Shown in pieces: positions 19,519-28,628 of a stretch of 64,000 nt of DNA (position 1 is the first letter of the stretch; each line of letters opens with the position of its first letter). The notes beneath the pieces are model-generated. The model made no database searches. It saw only the letters and a program-made list of their open reading frames with translations, and was not told the origin of the DNA. The position numbers were made by a program, and so were the translations under genes. The stretch covers positions 1-64,000 of the forward strand of contig NZ_JACYMM010000018.1 of assembly GCF_020858115.1 (NCBI RefSeq), in the 5' to 3' direction. The DNA is from Janthinobacterium sp. FW305-129 (GTDB lineage Bacteria; Pseudomonadota; Gammaproteobacteria; Burkholderiales; Burkholderiaceae_D).

Positions 19519-22500
19519 TTACTTTTGCAGGCTGACCGACGCCGCCTTCGGCGCGCGGCGGCCCATCACGAACAGCACGGCCTTCTTCAGCATGCGGTAG
19601 ACGAAGCGCACCATCAGCAGGGTCAGCACGCATTCGAGCAAGGTCAATATCATGGCCACGGCCACGGGCATGCGCGCGGCGCGGCGGTGGAACTTGGCCA
19701 CGGCGCCATCGCGGGCGATTTCGATGCTGTCATAGAAGGTCGGCACGACCAGCAGGGTCAGAATCGTCGAGGTGATGGTGCCGCCGATGATGGCGATCGC
19801 CAGTGGACGGTAGAACTCGCCACCCTCGCCCAGGCCCAGCGCCACGGGGAACATGCCGGCGATCAGCGCGAACGTCGTCATCAGGATGGGACGCAGACGC
19901 ATGCGGCCCGCATACATCAATGCATCCTCGCGGCCATGGCCCTCTTCTTCTCGCTTGCGCGCCGCGTCGAGCAGCAGGATGGCGTTCTTGGCGACCAGGC
20001 CCATCAGCATGATGATGCCGATAAAACTCATCAGGTTGAGGGTGTTGTTGGTAATCACCAGCGCCACCACCACGCCGATCAGACTGAGCGGCAAGGACAT
20101 CATCACGGCCACGGGCGCCGTAAAGGAACCGAACTGCATGACGAGGATCAAATACATCAGGCCGATACCCATCACCAGCGCGATCAGCATTTCCGTGAAC
20201 AGCTCTTGCTGGTCCTGGCCGGCGCCGCCCAGCGCCAGGCCGTAGCCGGGCGGGAAGTCGATGGAGTTGGCCAGTTTCATGGCATCGCTCGTCACTTCGC
20301 CATTCGAACGGCCCTGCGCATTGGCCGACACGGTGATCGTGCGCTTGCCATTCTTGTGCTCGATGCCGGACGGGCCCTTGCCCATGGTAATGGTGGCGAT
20401 CTGGTCCAGCGGCACCATTTGCGACGTGCCCGTCACGCTGATCGGCAGGCGCTCGATGTTCTCGGACGCCACGCGGTCGTCGGGATGCAGGCGCACGGCC
20501 ACGTCGCGCGTTTCGCCCGTCGGATCGACCCAGTCGCCCACTTCCACGCCGGCAAACGCCACGCGCAGCGATTGCGCCGCGTCATTGACGGAAATACCCA
20601 TCGAGTTGGCCAGGCCGCGGTTGAGCTCGATCTGCAGCTCGTTCTTCGGGTCCTGCTCCGACAAGCCCACGTCGACGGCGCCGGGAATGGCGCGCAGCTT
20701 GTCCATGTAGGCATTCGTGATTTCCATCAGCTTGCGCGAATCCGGGCCCGTGAATTCCACCTGGATGGGCTTTTGCGAACCGTTGCTCAAGTCATCCTGC
20801 ACCACGTATTCGGCGCCCACCAGGCGCGACATCTTCTCGCGCAGCTCGACGGCAATTTCCTTGGCCGAACGCTTGCGGGTGTTGCGCTTGCCGATGTCGA
20901 CATACACGCGTCCGCCACCCGCATTGATGGAGCTGTTGGTATCCTTGGTTTCAGGCAAGGTACGCGCCAGCACGGCCGCCGCTTCCAGTTTCAAGCGCGA
21001 ATACTCGATGCTGCTCGACGATGGCGTGCGCACATTGATCATCAGATTGCCGGAATCGGATGCCGGCAAGAAACTCGTGCCGCCATGCGTGGAGTGCAGG
21101 ACGATGGCGCCCACCAGGCTGCCGAAGGCGATCACGGCCATCCAGCGGCGGTGATGCAGGGCCCAGGCGATCACGCGGCCATAGCGGTCGGCCTGGTGGT
21201 CGAACCAGTGGTTGAATTTCTCCAGCACGCGGCCGATGCCCTTTTTCGGCGCCGAGTGTTCCTCGACCGGATCGCCCCAGTAGGCCGACAGCATGGGGTC
21301 GAGCGTAAACGAGATGCCCAGGCTGACGAGCACCGAGCACGTCACCGTCAAGGCAAACGGACGGAACCATTCGCCCGAGATGCCGGGCATGAAGGCGACG
21401 GGAATGAAGACGGCGATGATGGAGAAGGTCGTAGCAGCCACGGCCATACCGATCTCGGCCGTGCCTTCCAGCGCGGCCGTGCGGCGGTCCTTGCCCATCT
21501 GCATGTGGCGCACGATGTTTTCGCGCACGACGATGGCGTCATCGATCAGCACGCCGATGGCCAGCGACAGACCCAGCAGGGTCATGAAGTTCAGAGTAAA
21601 GCCGCACAGCCACACGGCGATGAAGGCGGCAATCACGGACGTGGGCAGGCTCAGCGCCGTGATCAGGGTCGAACGCCAGGAGTTCAGGAAGGCGTAGACG
21701 ACGAAAATCGTCAGCACGGCGCCCAGCACCAGCGATTCGATCACGTTGTTCAGGCTATGCTGGGCGTTTTCGCCGCCGTCGCGCGTCACTTGCAGGATCG
21801 TGCCTTTCGGCAAGGTCTTGTTGATTTCCGCCACCATGTCGCGAATCTTGTTGGCCACGCTGACGGTGGAGGCGTCGCGCACGCGGGTAATCGATATGCC
21901 CACGTTGGGCTTGCCGCTGCGCATGCTCAGGCTGTTGACTTCGGCAAAACCGTCCTCGATGGTGGCCACTTGCGCCAGGCGCACGATTTCCTCGCCACGG
22001 CGCTTGATCACCACTTTCTCGAAGTCGCTTGGCGACTCGATGCGGCCCACGAGGCGGATGCTTTTCTCGTCCAGGGTGCCGCGCACCTTGCCCACGGGCG
22101 CGTTCGTGTTCTGGTTGCGCAAGGCGGTGACGACGTCGCTGACGGAAACATTGTATTCACGCAACTTTTCCGCCCGCAACAGCACGGACAGTTCGCGCTT
22201 CAGCGAACCGCCCACGTTGACCAGCGCCACGCCGTCGACGGTGCGGAAGCGGTCCGACAGCACGTCTTCGGCCAGGCGCGAAATTTCCGCATGGCTTTGC
22301 GAGTTCGACGACAGCGCCAGCTGCATGATCGGTTCGGCGGCCGGGTCGATGCGCTGCAGGATGGGTTCGCGCATTTCCGTCGGCAACTTGTAGCGCACGG
22401 CGGCAATCGCATTGCGGATATTGTCGGACGCTTCGATCAAATTGGTATTGAAGGAAAACTTCAGGAAGATGCTGGCCGAACCTTCATTCGAGTCGCTGTT

Positions 22501-22740
22501 GACCTCGGTCACGCCGGAAATGCTTTGCAGTGACTTTTCCAGGCGGTTCACCACTTCGCGCTCGACCGTGTCAGGTGATGCGCCAGGGTAAGGAATGCTG
22601 ACGACGATGAACGGCACTTCGACGTCCGGATTCTGGTTGACGCGCAATTTCTTGAGCGCCAGCAAACCGACGCACATCATGGCCAGGATCAGGACGATGG
22701 TGGCGGTGGGCCGCTTGATACTGAAATCGGAAAGGAACAT
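19519..22740 (-). CDS. RND efflux permease (HAE1 family), second system
   Basis: The 1073-residue RND pump has N-terminus FSIKRPTATIVLILAMMCVG, proton-relay aspartates in AIGVLIDDAIVVREN, and the second-half motifs LPLSLIGVVVALVITNNTLN and MGLVAKNAILLLDAA. A C-terminal extension of about 50 residues includes an extra hydrophobic segment (VAVAMILTLLECVLTLLMV) and is not usual for the family. It is preceded by three bases from the adaptor stop, so the two genes are one transcript. No outer-membrane factor is in this operon; it may share the NodT protein encoded next. Substrate unknown. Confidence 0.95.
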   Translation of the reverse strand: MFLSDFSIKRPTATIVLILAMMCVGLLALKKLRVNQNPDVEVPFIVVSIPYPGASPDTVEREVVNRLEKSLQSISGVTEVNSDSNEGSASIFLKFSFNTNLIEASDNIRNAIAAVRYKLPTEMREPILQRIDPAAEPIMQLALSSNSQSHAEISRLAEDVLSDRFRTVDGVALVNVGGSLKRELSVLLRAEKLREYNVSVSDVVTALRNQNTNAPVGKVRGTLDEKSIRLVGRIESPSDFEKVVIKRRGEEIVRLAQVATIEDGFAEVNSLSMRSGKPNVGISITRVRDASTVSVANKIRDMVAEINKTLPKGTILQVTRDGGENAQHSLNNVIESLVLGAVLTIFVVYAFLNSWRSTLITALSLPTSVIAAFIAVWLCGFTLNFMTLLGLSLAIGVLIDDAIVVRENIVRHMQMGKDRRTAALEGTAEIGMAVAATTFSIIAVFIPVAFMPGISGEWFRPFALTVTCSVLVSLGISFTLDPMLSAYWGDPVEEHSAPKKGIGRVLEKFNHWFDHQADRYGRVIAWALHHRRWMAVIAFGSLVGAIVLHSTHGGTSFLPASDSGNLMINVRTPSSSSIEYSRLKLEAAAVLARTLPETKDTNSSINAGGGRVYVDIGKRNTRKRSAKEIAVELREKMSRLVGAEYVVQDDLSNGSQKPIQVEFTGPDSRKLMEITNAYMDKLRAIPGAVDVGLSEQDPKNELQIELNRGLANSMGISVNDAAQSLRVAFAGVEVGDWVDPTGETRDVAVRLHPDDRVASENIERLPISVTGTSQMVPLDQIATITMGKGPSGIEHKNGKRTITVSANAQGRSNGEVTSDAMKLANSIDFPPGYGLALGGAGQDQQELFTEMLIALVMGIGLMYLILVMQFGSFTAPVAVMMSLPLSLIGVVVALVITNNTLNLMSFIGIIMLMGLVAKNAILLLDAARKREEEGHGREDALMYAGRMRLRPILMTTFALIAGMFPVALGLGEGGEFYRPLAIAIIGGTITSTILTLLVVPTFYDSIEIARDGAVAKFHRRAARMPVAVAMILTLLECVLTLLMVRFVYRMLKKAVLFVMGRRAPKAASVSLQK

Positions 22741-22743
22741 GGC

Positions 22744-23916
22744 TTAGTTTCCTTTACCGGCAACGGCGGTGCTGCTGCTGGCCACGGCGGCGGCTGGCAC
22801 GGCCTTGGCGGCCGTCAACTCCACTTTCTGCCCATCCTTGAAGGTCGAGCCCGGCGTGCGCAGCACGGTGTCGCCGCTGGCCAGGCCGCTTTGCACTTCC
22901 CACTGGCCCGTGCGCACGTCGCGCGCGCCGATGCGCAGCGTGGCTTTATGCAAGGCCTTGTCCTTGACTTTCCACGTGTACGTGACGTCGCCCGCCTTCA
23001 CCAGGGCCGAGTCGGGGATCATCAGCGCGCTGACGGTTTCCGTCTCGATGCGGCCTTCCGCATACAGGCCGGCCACGCGCGGCTGTTCCTTGTCGTTGAA
23101 ATCGACCAGCACGGCCACCTGGCGCGTGACGGTGTTGGCGGCAGGATCGACGCGGCGCACCTTGCCCGCGAAATCCTGTCCCGGATAACCATTGATGCGG
23201 AACAACACCGGCTGGCCCACCTTGACGACGCCGATCTTGTCGGCCGATACCAGGCCTTCCAGGCGCATGCTGGTCGGATCGATGACCTTGATCAATTCCT
23301 TGCCGATTTGCGCCGTATCGCCATTCGATACCTTGCGCTCGCTCACGATGCCGTCGAACGGCGCGCGCACGAGCGTGCGCTGCAGCTGCTGGCGCGCCTG
23401 GGCGGCGCGGCTCTTCGCGGCGGACAAGTCGCTTTGCGCATTGTTGCGGCGGATTTCCGCGTCTTCCAGCGCCTGCGTCGACGTCATGCCCGAGGCGCGC
23501 AGGGTTTTCATGCGCTGGAACATGCGTTCGGACTGTTCCAGCACCTGGCTGGCGGCGCGGCTGGCTTCTTCGGCCGAATTGAGGCTGTCGCGGATGGACG
23601 TTTCGTCCAGACGCACCAGCACGTCGCCCCGCTTGACGATTTCGCCGTTTTCCTTCAGGACCTGGATCACCACGGCCGATACTTCGGCGCGCAAATCCGC
23701 GTTGCGCTCGGGCTGGACGGAACCGGTGATCACGGGACCGGACGCCAGCGCATTGCTCTGGATAGTCAGCAAGTCTTCCGGGGACACCAGCAGATTGACG
23801 GCAGCGCCCGCCTGCTCCTTGGCATTCTTGCCACCCTTGCCGGGATCTTTGGACTCTTTGCCGCAGGCGGCCAGGGCAGAAGCGATTGCCAGAACAAACA
23901 GGGTTTTGCGCAACAT
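22744..23916 (-). CDS. RND periplasmic adaptor lipoprotein, second system
   Basis: The 390-residue product has a lipoprotein signal (LFVLAIASALAACGK), the split lipoyl domain (ADLRAEVSAVVIQVLKENGE and VRAPFDGIVSERKVSNGD), a helical hairpin around residues 115-175, and beta-barrel and membrane-proximal domains (FRINGYPGQDFAGKVRRVDP). ATG 23916 has GGAGAA nine bases upstream; the longer open frame before it is not supported. It is the first gene of a two-gene operon with the permease. It probably recruits an outer-membrane channel encoded outside the operon. Confidence 0.93.
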   Translation of the reverse strand: MLRKTLFVLAIASALAACGKESKDPGKGGKNAKEQAGAAVNLLVSPEDLLTIQSNALASGPVITGSVQPERNADLRAEVSAVVIQVLKENGEIVKRGDVLVRLDETSIRDSLNSAEEASRAASQVLEQSERMFQRMKTLRASGMTSTQALEDAEIRRNNAQSDLSAAKSRAAQARQQLQRTLVRAPFDGIVSERKVSNGDTAQIGKELIKVIDPTSMRLEGLVSADKIGVVKVGQPVLFRINGYPGQDFAGKVRRVDPAANTVTRQVAVLVDFNDKEQPRVAGLYAEGRIETETVSALMIPDSALVKAGDVTYTWKVKDKALHKATLRIGARDVRTGQWEVQSGLASGDTVLRTPGSTFKDGQKVELTAAKAVPAAAVASSSTAVAGKGN

Positions 23917-24109
23917 GGGTAATTCTCCGGATAGATAGCGCCACGACCGTCCCGATGGCCCGGATAGGGCCGGCAAGCGATGGCAGGCATTTATTTTTAT
24001 TAAAACCACAAGCGCCAAAGTATCCATGAGCGCGTCTGGGCATGTCAATCGGCGGTTTCCTGTAATGCTTTAATCAATGGATGAAACGTAGTTTTTACGC
24101 CCTGAAACG

Positions 24110-24137
24110 CAAAACCCCGCCTTGAAGCGGGGTTTTG
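24110..24137 (-). terminator. Terminator of the DUF212 gene
   Basis: An eleven-base stem (CAAAACCCCGC paired with GCGGGGTTTTG) lies 20 bases past the stop. The stem's own A/T ends provide a T run on either strand. Confidence 0.85.
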
Positions 24138-24156
24138 TGTTTCAGGAAAAAAATGC

Positions 24157-24582
24157 TTAGCGGGCAAACACGGAATTGATCAGGAAACCGATCGCCACGC
24201 CCGTGCACAGGCCGCCGGCGATTTCCACCAGGGTATGCCCCATGCGCTCGCGCAAGGTCTTGTGTGCGGCGCTGACCGCCTCCCCCGCCAGGCGGTTGAT
24301 GGCCGCCGCCTGCTTGCCCACGTGCTGGCGCAGGCTGTTGGCATCGATGATGACGATGAAGGCCAGGGTCACGGCCACGCCGAAGGCCGGATGGCCTATG
24401 CCTTCGCGCAAGGCGATCAGGGTTGCCATACTGGAAACGACGGCGCTATGGTTGCTGGGAAAGCCGCCATTGCCGACCAGGCCGAACGCCCATTGCCGCG
24501 TGCGGACACTGTTGATCAGAAATTTGATCGGTCCGACCAGGATCCAGGTGATCAGGGGCGTGACGAGGTAAGCGATATCCAC
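24157..24582 (-). CDS. Divergent PAP2-family membrane protein (DUF212)
   Basis: The 141-residue membrane protein has NGGFPSNHSAVVSSMATLIALREG and DANSLRQHVGKQA, the conserved phosphatase-like motifs of the DUF212/YuiD family, distantly related to acid phosphatases and vanadium haloperoxidases. It has about four hydrophobic segments. GTG 24582 is chosen because AAGGAA is six bases upstream. The activity of the family is unproven; a lipid phosphatase is plausible. It is monocistronic, with its own terminator. Confidence 0.88.
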   Translation of the reverse strand: MDIAYLVTPLITWILVGPIKFLINSVRTRQWAFGLVGNGGFPSNHSAVVSSMATLIALREGIGHPAFGVAVTLAFIVIIDANSLRQHVGKQAAAINRLAGEAVSAAHKTLRERMGHTLVEIAGGLCTGVAIGFLINSVFAR

Positions 24583-24830
24583 GGGGTATTCCTTCTTATA
24601 TATATGTAGAGAGTATGCAAGAGACTGCGGCAGCCGGATGGGCGCGCCGCAATTATCGCAGATCATCCGCGCCAGCAGAACTGTCGGTCGTCGGCCTATA
24701 AAACGCCGCCCCCGGCGGCAACTAATATAAAATCATGGCATATACAACAATTGACGTATATCAACACTGAGTGCGGCGCGCACAGCGGCGCGGATAATCA
24801 AACGTCTTTCATACTTGCAACGGGGTACTC

Positions 24831-25913
24831 ATGCGGCATTTCAGAATTTCCTTTTTAGTCACTTTTATCCTGATGGCAGTGTCGGGCTGGTGGGGCTACA
24901 GCCATGGCGGCATGTCCGGCCTGATCAATGCCCTGTGGATCACGGGCGTGCTGGGCGTCATGGAAGTATCGCTGTCGTTCGACAATGCCGTGGTGAATGC
25001 CTCGGTCTTGCGCCACTGGAATGAATTCTGGCAAAAACTGTTCTTGACGGTCGGTATCCTCGTGGCCGTCTTCGGCATGCGGCTGCTGTTCCCGCTGGTC
25101 ATCGTTTCCGTCGCCACAGGCCTGGGCCTGGTCGACGTGTGGACCATGGCCACCACCACGCCCGATGTGTATGCCAAGCACCTGACGGACAACCATGCGC
25201 AAGTGGCGGCCTTCGGCGGCGCCTTCCTGCTGCTGGTGTTCCTGAACTTCCTGTTCGACGACGAGAAAGAATTGCACTGGCTGGGCTGGGCCGAGGAAAA
25301 AGTCAACGCGCTGGGCACGGAAAGCCTGGCCGTACTGATCACCATGGGCGCCGTGGCCGCCTGCGTGGCGATGGGCCCCGCGGAAGCCAAGTACAGCGTG
25401 CTCGCCTCGGGCATCGTCGGCATCGCCGTCTACATCGGCGTGAACTGGATCAGCGGCTTGCTGGAAGAAGGCGAACCGGACTTGCAGGATGACGAGGAAG
25501 AAGGCGCCGCACCGGCCAAAAACGGCAATGGCGACCTGGTAAAAACGGTGGCGCGCGGCAGTATCGGCGGCTTCCTGTACCTGGAAGTGCTGGATGCCTC
25601 GTTCAGCTTTGACGGCGTGATCGGCGCGTTCGCCATCACCAACGACGTCGTCATCATCATGCTGGGCCTGGCCATCGGCGCCATGTTCGTGCGCTCGATG
25701 ACGGTGTACCTGGTGCACAAGGGCACGCTGGACGAATTCGTCTACCTCGAGCACGGCGCCCACTATGCGATCGGCATCCTCGCCCTGATCATGCTGGCGT
25801 CCGTCAAGTACCATATTCCGGAGTGGTTCACGGGCCTGTCGGGCGTGGCCTTCATCCTGGTCTCGCTGTGGTCGTCCTTGCGTTATCGCAAACGGCACGC
25901 GGCACAAGCTTGA
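24831..25913 (+). CDS. DUF475 family TerC-like membrane protein
   Basis: The 360-residue polytopic protein has about nine hydrophobic segments. The repeated motif MEVSLSFDNAVVNASVL in the first half and LDASFSFDGVIGAFAI in the second half carries the conserved membrane aspartates of the TerC superfamily. A charged, acidic cytosolic loop (residues about 215-240) separates the halves. TerC proteins associate with TerD and are linked to metal ion movement, including manganese efflux, and to tellurite resistance. It precedes terD by about 100 bases. It heads the Ter region. Confidence 0.92.
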   Translation: MRHFRISFLVTFILMAVSGWWGYSHGGMSGLINALWITGVLGVMEVSLSFDNAVVNASVLRHWNEFWQKLFLTVGILVAVFGMRLLFPLVIVSVATGLGLVDVWTMATTTPDVYAKHLTDNHAQVAAFGGAFLLLVFLNFLFDDEKELHWLGWAEEKVNALGTESLAVLITMGAVAACVAMGPAEAKYSVLASGIVGIAVYIGVNWISGLLEEGEPDLQDDEEEGAAPAKNGNGDLVKTVARGSIGGFLYLEVLDASFSFDGVIGAFAITNDVVIIMLGLAIGAMFVRSMTVYLVHKGTLDEFVYLEHGAHYAIGILALIMLASVKYHIPEWFTGLSGVAFILVSLWSSLRYRKRHAAQA

Positions 25914-26014
25914 AATCGGGGGTTCCGCCCCCAATTGAGAGAGTAATGGCACGAGCGTCTCATGCGCTCATCCCATGAATGCATGATCGAGTTTAATTTT
26001 TTAAGGAGCACCAC

Positions 26015-26590
26015 ATGGCAATCAGTTTGCAAAAAGGCGGCAACGTCAACCTGAGCAAGGAAGCACCGAACCTGAAGAAGATCATCGTCGGCCTCGGCTG
26101 GGATCCTCGTTCGACGGACGGCGCCACCTTCGACCTTGACGGTAGCGCTTTCCTCCTGAAAAGCGACGGCAAAGTCCGTGGCGACTCTGACTTCATCTTC
26201 TATAACAACCTGAAGTCGACCGACGGCTCCGTCGTGCACACGGGCGACAACACGACGGGCGAAGGCGAAGGCGACGATGAGCGCATCGAAATCGACCTGA
26301 CCCGCGTGCCGGCTGACATCGACCGCATCAGCATCACCGTCACCATCCACGACGCCGACGCCCGCCGCCAGAACTTCGGCATGGTCTCGAAAGCCTTCAT
26401 CCGCTGCCTGAACGCGGAAGGCGAAAAAGAAATCGCCCGCTACGACCTGTCCGAAGACAGCTCGACGGAAACGGCGATGATCTTTGGCGAAATCTACCGC
26501 TACAACGGCGAATGGAAGTTCAAGGCCATCGGCCAGGGCTTCAACGGCGGCCTGGGCCCCCTCGCCCGTTCTTTCGGCGTCAACGCCTAA
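26015..26590 (+). CDS. terD: TerD family protein
   Basis: The 191-residue protein is a full-length single-domain TerD/TerE member. It has [26 protein letters not shown] followed by [14 protein letters not shown], and [17 protein letters not shown], whose acidic residues form the calcium sites known from TerD structures. These proteins are cytosolic calcium-binding components of tellurite and stress resistance, thought to assemble with TerC at the membrane. AAGGAG lies seven bases before the ATG. A strong terminator 146 bases downstream ends the transcript, separating it from the later Ter genes. Confidence 0.96.
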   Translation: MAISLQKGGNVNLSKEAPNLKKIIVGLGWDPRSTDGATFDLDGSAFLLKSDGKVRGDSDFIFYNNLKSTDGSVVHTGDNTTGEGEGDDERIEIDLTRVPADIDRISITVTIHDADARRQNFGMVSKAFIRCLNAEGEKEIARYDLSEDSSTETAMIFGEIYRYNGEWKFKAIGQGFNGGLGPLARSFGVNA

Positions 26591-26607
26591 TTCACGCTCG
26601 TTAAACC

Positions 26608-26706
26608 TACTGCGCCGCTCACTTTCGGGCCTGCGTTGCTCGCTGTACCTCCGTACAGCTGCGCGACTTAACCCGAAATCGAGCTTGCTCGCTACGGTTT
26701 TCCGAG
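26608..26706 (+). repeat. Structured intergenic repeat, copy A
   Basis: This copy matches 50469-50585 in its outer blocks: TAAACCT-CTGCGC at the start, a CTTT then GGC block, TGCTC, and ACGGTTTTCC at the end. It folds as an outer stem TTTCGGG (26623-26629) with CCCGAAA (26672-26678) and an inner hairpin GCTGTAC-CTCC-GTACAGC (26642-26659). It lies between the terD stop and the terD terminator, in the 3' untranslated region. It is comparable to REP-type elements and is not a known RNA family to me. Confidence 0.75.
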
Positions 26707-26735
26707 GTGAATTATCTTAATGTCATATCATTAAT

Positions 26736-26766
26736 GCCGCCTGCACAGTTCAGGCGGCTTTTTTTT
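26736..26766 (+). terminator. Terminator of terD
   Basis: A perfect eight-base stem GCCGCCTG/CAGGCGGC with a seven-base loop is followed by eight T residues. Confidence 0.95.
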
Positions 26767-26777
26767 GGAGATTTATC

Positions 26778-27494
26778 ATGCCAGTATTTAGTGTCACGGG
26801 CGACGTCGATCCCTTCCTCCACGTCAGCATGAAGCAGGGCGAAACCATCTATTGCGAATCCGATGCGATGGTGATGATGGAAACGGCGCTCGATTTGAAG
26901 GGCAAGATGACGGGCGGCCTGGGCAGCGCCATCATGCGCCGCTTCGCCAACGGCGAATCGTTCTTCCAGCAGCATATCGAAGCGGTGCGCGGCAGCGGCG
27001 ACTGCCTGCTCTCGCCCACCCTGCCGGGCGCCATCGAAGTGGTCGACGTGGGCGCGCGCCAGTACCTGCTCAACGACGGCGCCTTTGTCGCCGCCACCTC
27101 GGGCACGGAAATGAAAGTGCGCACGCAAAGCATCGGCAACGCGCTGTTCGCGCAGTCGGGCGGCTTCTTCGTCATGGAGACGGCCGGCACGGGGCAAGTG
27201 GTGGTGTCGGGCTTCGGCTCCATGTTCCAGCTCGACGTCGAACCGGGCAAGGACGTCGTGATCGACAATTCCCACGTGGTGTGCTGGGACAACAGCCTGA
27301 AATACGAGATTTCCGTGACCACGGGCGGCGGTGCCAGCGGCGGCGGCATCGGCGGCTTCCTCGGCAATATCGTCAACAGCGTGACCAGCGGCGAAGGCAT
27401 CGTGCTGCGCTTTTCCGGCTCGGGCAAGGTGTTCATCTGCTCGCGCAACCGCGATGCCTTCCTCAAATGGACGGCCAGCGGCAAGGCCGGCTGA
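26778..27494 (+). CDS. AIM24 family protein (TIGR00266)
   Basis: The 238-residue protein is of the beta-rich AIM24 family: GETIYCESDAMVMMETALDL, GSGDCLLSPTLPGAI, and a glycine-rich GGGASGGGIGGFLGN segment near residues 188-202, as in other members. Bacterial members frequently accompany TerD proteins; the mitochondrial homologue is an inner-membrane organiser. The molecular role is not known. TTGGAG precedes the ATG. It starts 12 bases after the terD terminator, so it needs its own promoter or read-through. It is 96 bases upstream of the ATP-grasp gene. Confidence 0.9.
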   Translation: MPVFSVTGDVDPFLHVSMKQGETIYCESDAMVMMETALDLKGKMTGGLGSAIMRRFANGESFFQQHIEAVRGSGDCLLSPTLPGAIEVVDVGARQYLLNDGAFVAATSGTEMKVRTQSIGNALFAQSGGFFVMETAGTGQVVVSGFGSMFQLDVEPGKDVVIDNSHVVCWDNSLKYEISVTTGGGASGGGIGGFLGNIVNSVTSGEGIVLRFSGSGKVFICSRNRDAFLKWTASGKAG

Positions 27495-27590
27495 TTCCCT
27501 CTCTATAAGGCCAGGTTAAGTTTTTCTGGCTACACTGCCCGCGCGCGCACCTGCGCGCGGCTTCCCCTTTCTTTACCCGGTCCCCCGTAC

Positions 27591-28628
27591 ATGCAAAGAG
27601 TCTGGTTCAACAAAACATTTTCCTCGGTCGGCACGGCCATGCGCCTGATCCGCGAAGCCGATATTGCCGCGACCAATGGCGCGCCGCGCTATCACATCGT
27701 GTGCAGCAATACGAATGCGCATGCGGCCGCCTTTTTGTCGGCCCACGAATATGTGGTCGAACCGTCGGGACTGACGGGCCACAATTATGTCGAGTGGTGC
27801 CTGGAATTTTGCCGCGAGCGCGATATCACGATTTTCTGGCCCGGCAAGGAAGCGGGCCTGATCGGCAGCGCCAGCGCGCGCTTCGCCGCCATCGGCACGC
27901 GCGTGCTCAGCGTGGCCAGCGAAGAGACACTGACCTTGATGCACGACAAGGCGCGCTTCTGCGAAGGCCTCGACCTGCCCATGGCGCGCCCGGCCGACTA
28001 CCGCGCCGTGACCACCATCGCGGAATACGACGCCGCCTACGCCGAACTGCGCCCGCTGCATCGCAAGCTGTGCATCAAACCGTCCGAATCCGTGTATGCG
28101 CTGGGCTTTGCCATTCTCGATGAAGAGCGCACCAGCGCCCAGCTGTTGCTGGCCGGCGCCGCGTATCAGATCAATGCGCAAGAGCTGCGCAACGGCCTGG
28201 CGCAGATGGGTACATTTAAAACCCTGCTGCTGATGGAATACCTTGACGGCCACGAATACAGCGCCGACTGCGTCGCCGACCAGGGCAAGCTCGTTTGCGC
28301 CGTGCCGCGCAAAAAGCTGCATGGAGGCGGCAGCGGCCAGCTGATCGAACTGCGCGACGACCTGCTGGCCGCCTGCGACAAGCTGGCGCGCGACTACCGT
28401 CTGAACGGCGTCTTCAACATCCAGTTCCGCGAAGGCGCGAACGGCCTGGCTTTGTTGGAAATCAACCCGCGCATGTCGGGCGGCATCGGCATGGCGTGCG
28501 CGGCCGGCCCCAACCTGCCCTACCTGGCGCTGGCCGGCTTCGACCAGGGCTTTGACAAGCTCGCCGTGCCCGCCATCCGCGAAGGCATGCGCGTAGGCGA
28601 AGCCGCCTGCGCCGTGGAGCTGCCATGA
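27591..28628 (+). CDS. ATP-grasp protein of the Ter metabolite operon
   Basis: The 345-residue protein shows the ATP-grasp arrangement: an N-terminal Rossmann-like part, the ATP-binding lysine strand KLCIKPSES (about residue 160), MEYLDGHEYSADCV (about 220), and the metal-binding ALLEINPRMSGGIGMA (about 290-305). ATP-grasp enzymes join a carboxylate to an amine through an acyl phosphate. Genes of this kind were described with TerD, phosphoribosyltransferases and HAD enzymes as a pathway predicted to make a nucleoside-like compound. It is the first of six genes, each overlapping the next by 4 to 23 bases. The substrate is unknown. Confidence 0.88.
   Translation: MQRVWFNKTFSSVGTAMRLIREADIAATNGAPRYHIVCSNTNAHAAAFLSAHEYVVEPSGLTGHNYVEWCLEFCRERDITIFWPGKEAGLIGSASARFAAIGTRVLSVASEETLTLMHDKARFCEGLDLPMARPADYRAVTTIAEYDAAYAELRPLHRKLCIKPSESVYALGFAILDEERTSAQLLLAGAAYQINAQELRNGLAQMGTFKTLLLMEYLDGHEYSADCVADQGKLVCAVPRKKLHGGGSGQLIELRDDLLAACDKLARDYRLNGVFNIQFREGANGLALLEINPRMSGGIGMACAAGPNLPYLALAGFDQGFDKLAVPAIREGMRVGEAACAVELP

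Noticed and set aside
19525-22533. 1002-codon open frame on the plus strand opposite the RND permease
   Set aside because: It mirrors a clear RND pump on the other strand. Its product is His/Gln/Ala/Arg-rich with no domain, a typical GC-bias artefact.
25918-25932. Hairpin GGGGG-TTCCG-CCCCC after the DUF475 gene as terminator
   Set aside because: The stem is only five bases and no T tract follows, so read-through into terD is more likely.
27539-27561. GC-only hairpin before the ATP-grasp gene as terminator or riboswitch
   Set aside because: It is an alternating GC run with many registers and no T tract or conserved pattern.
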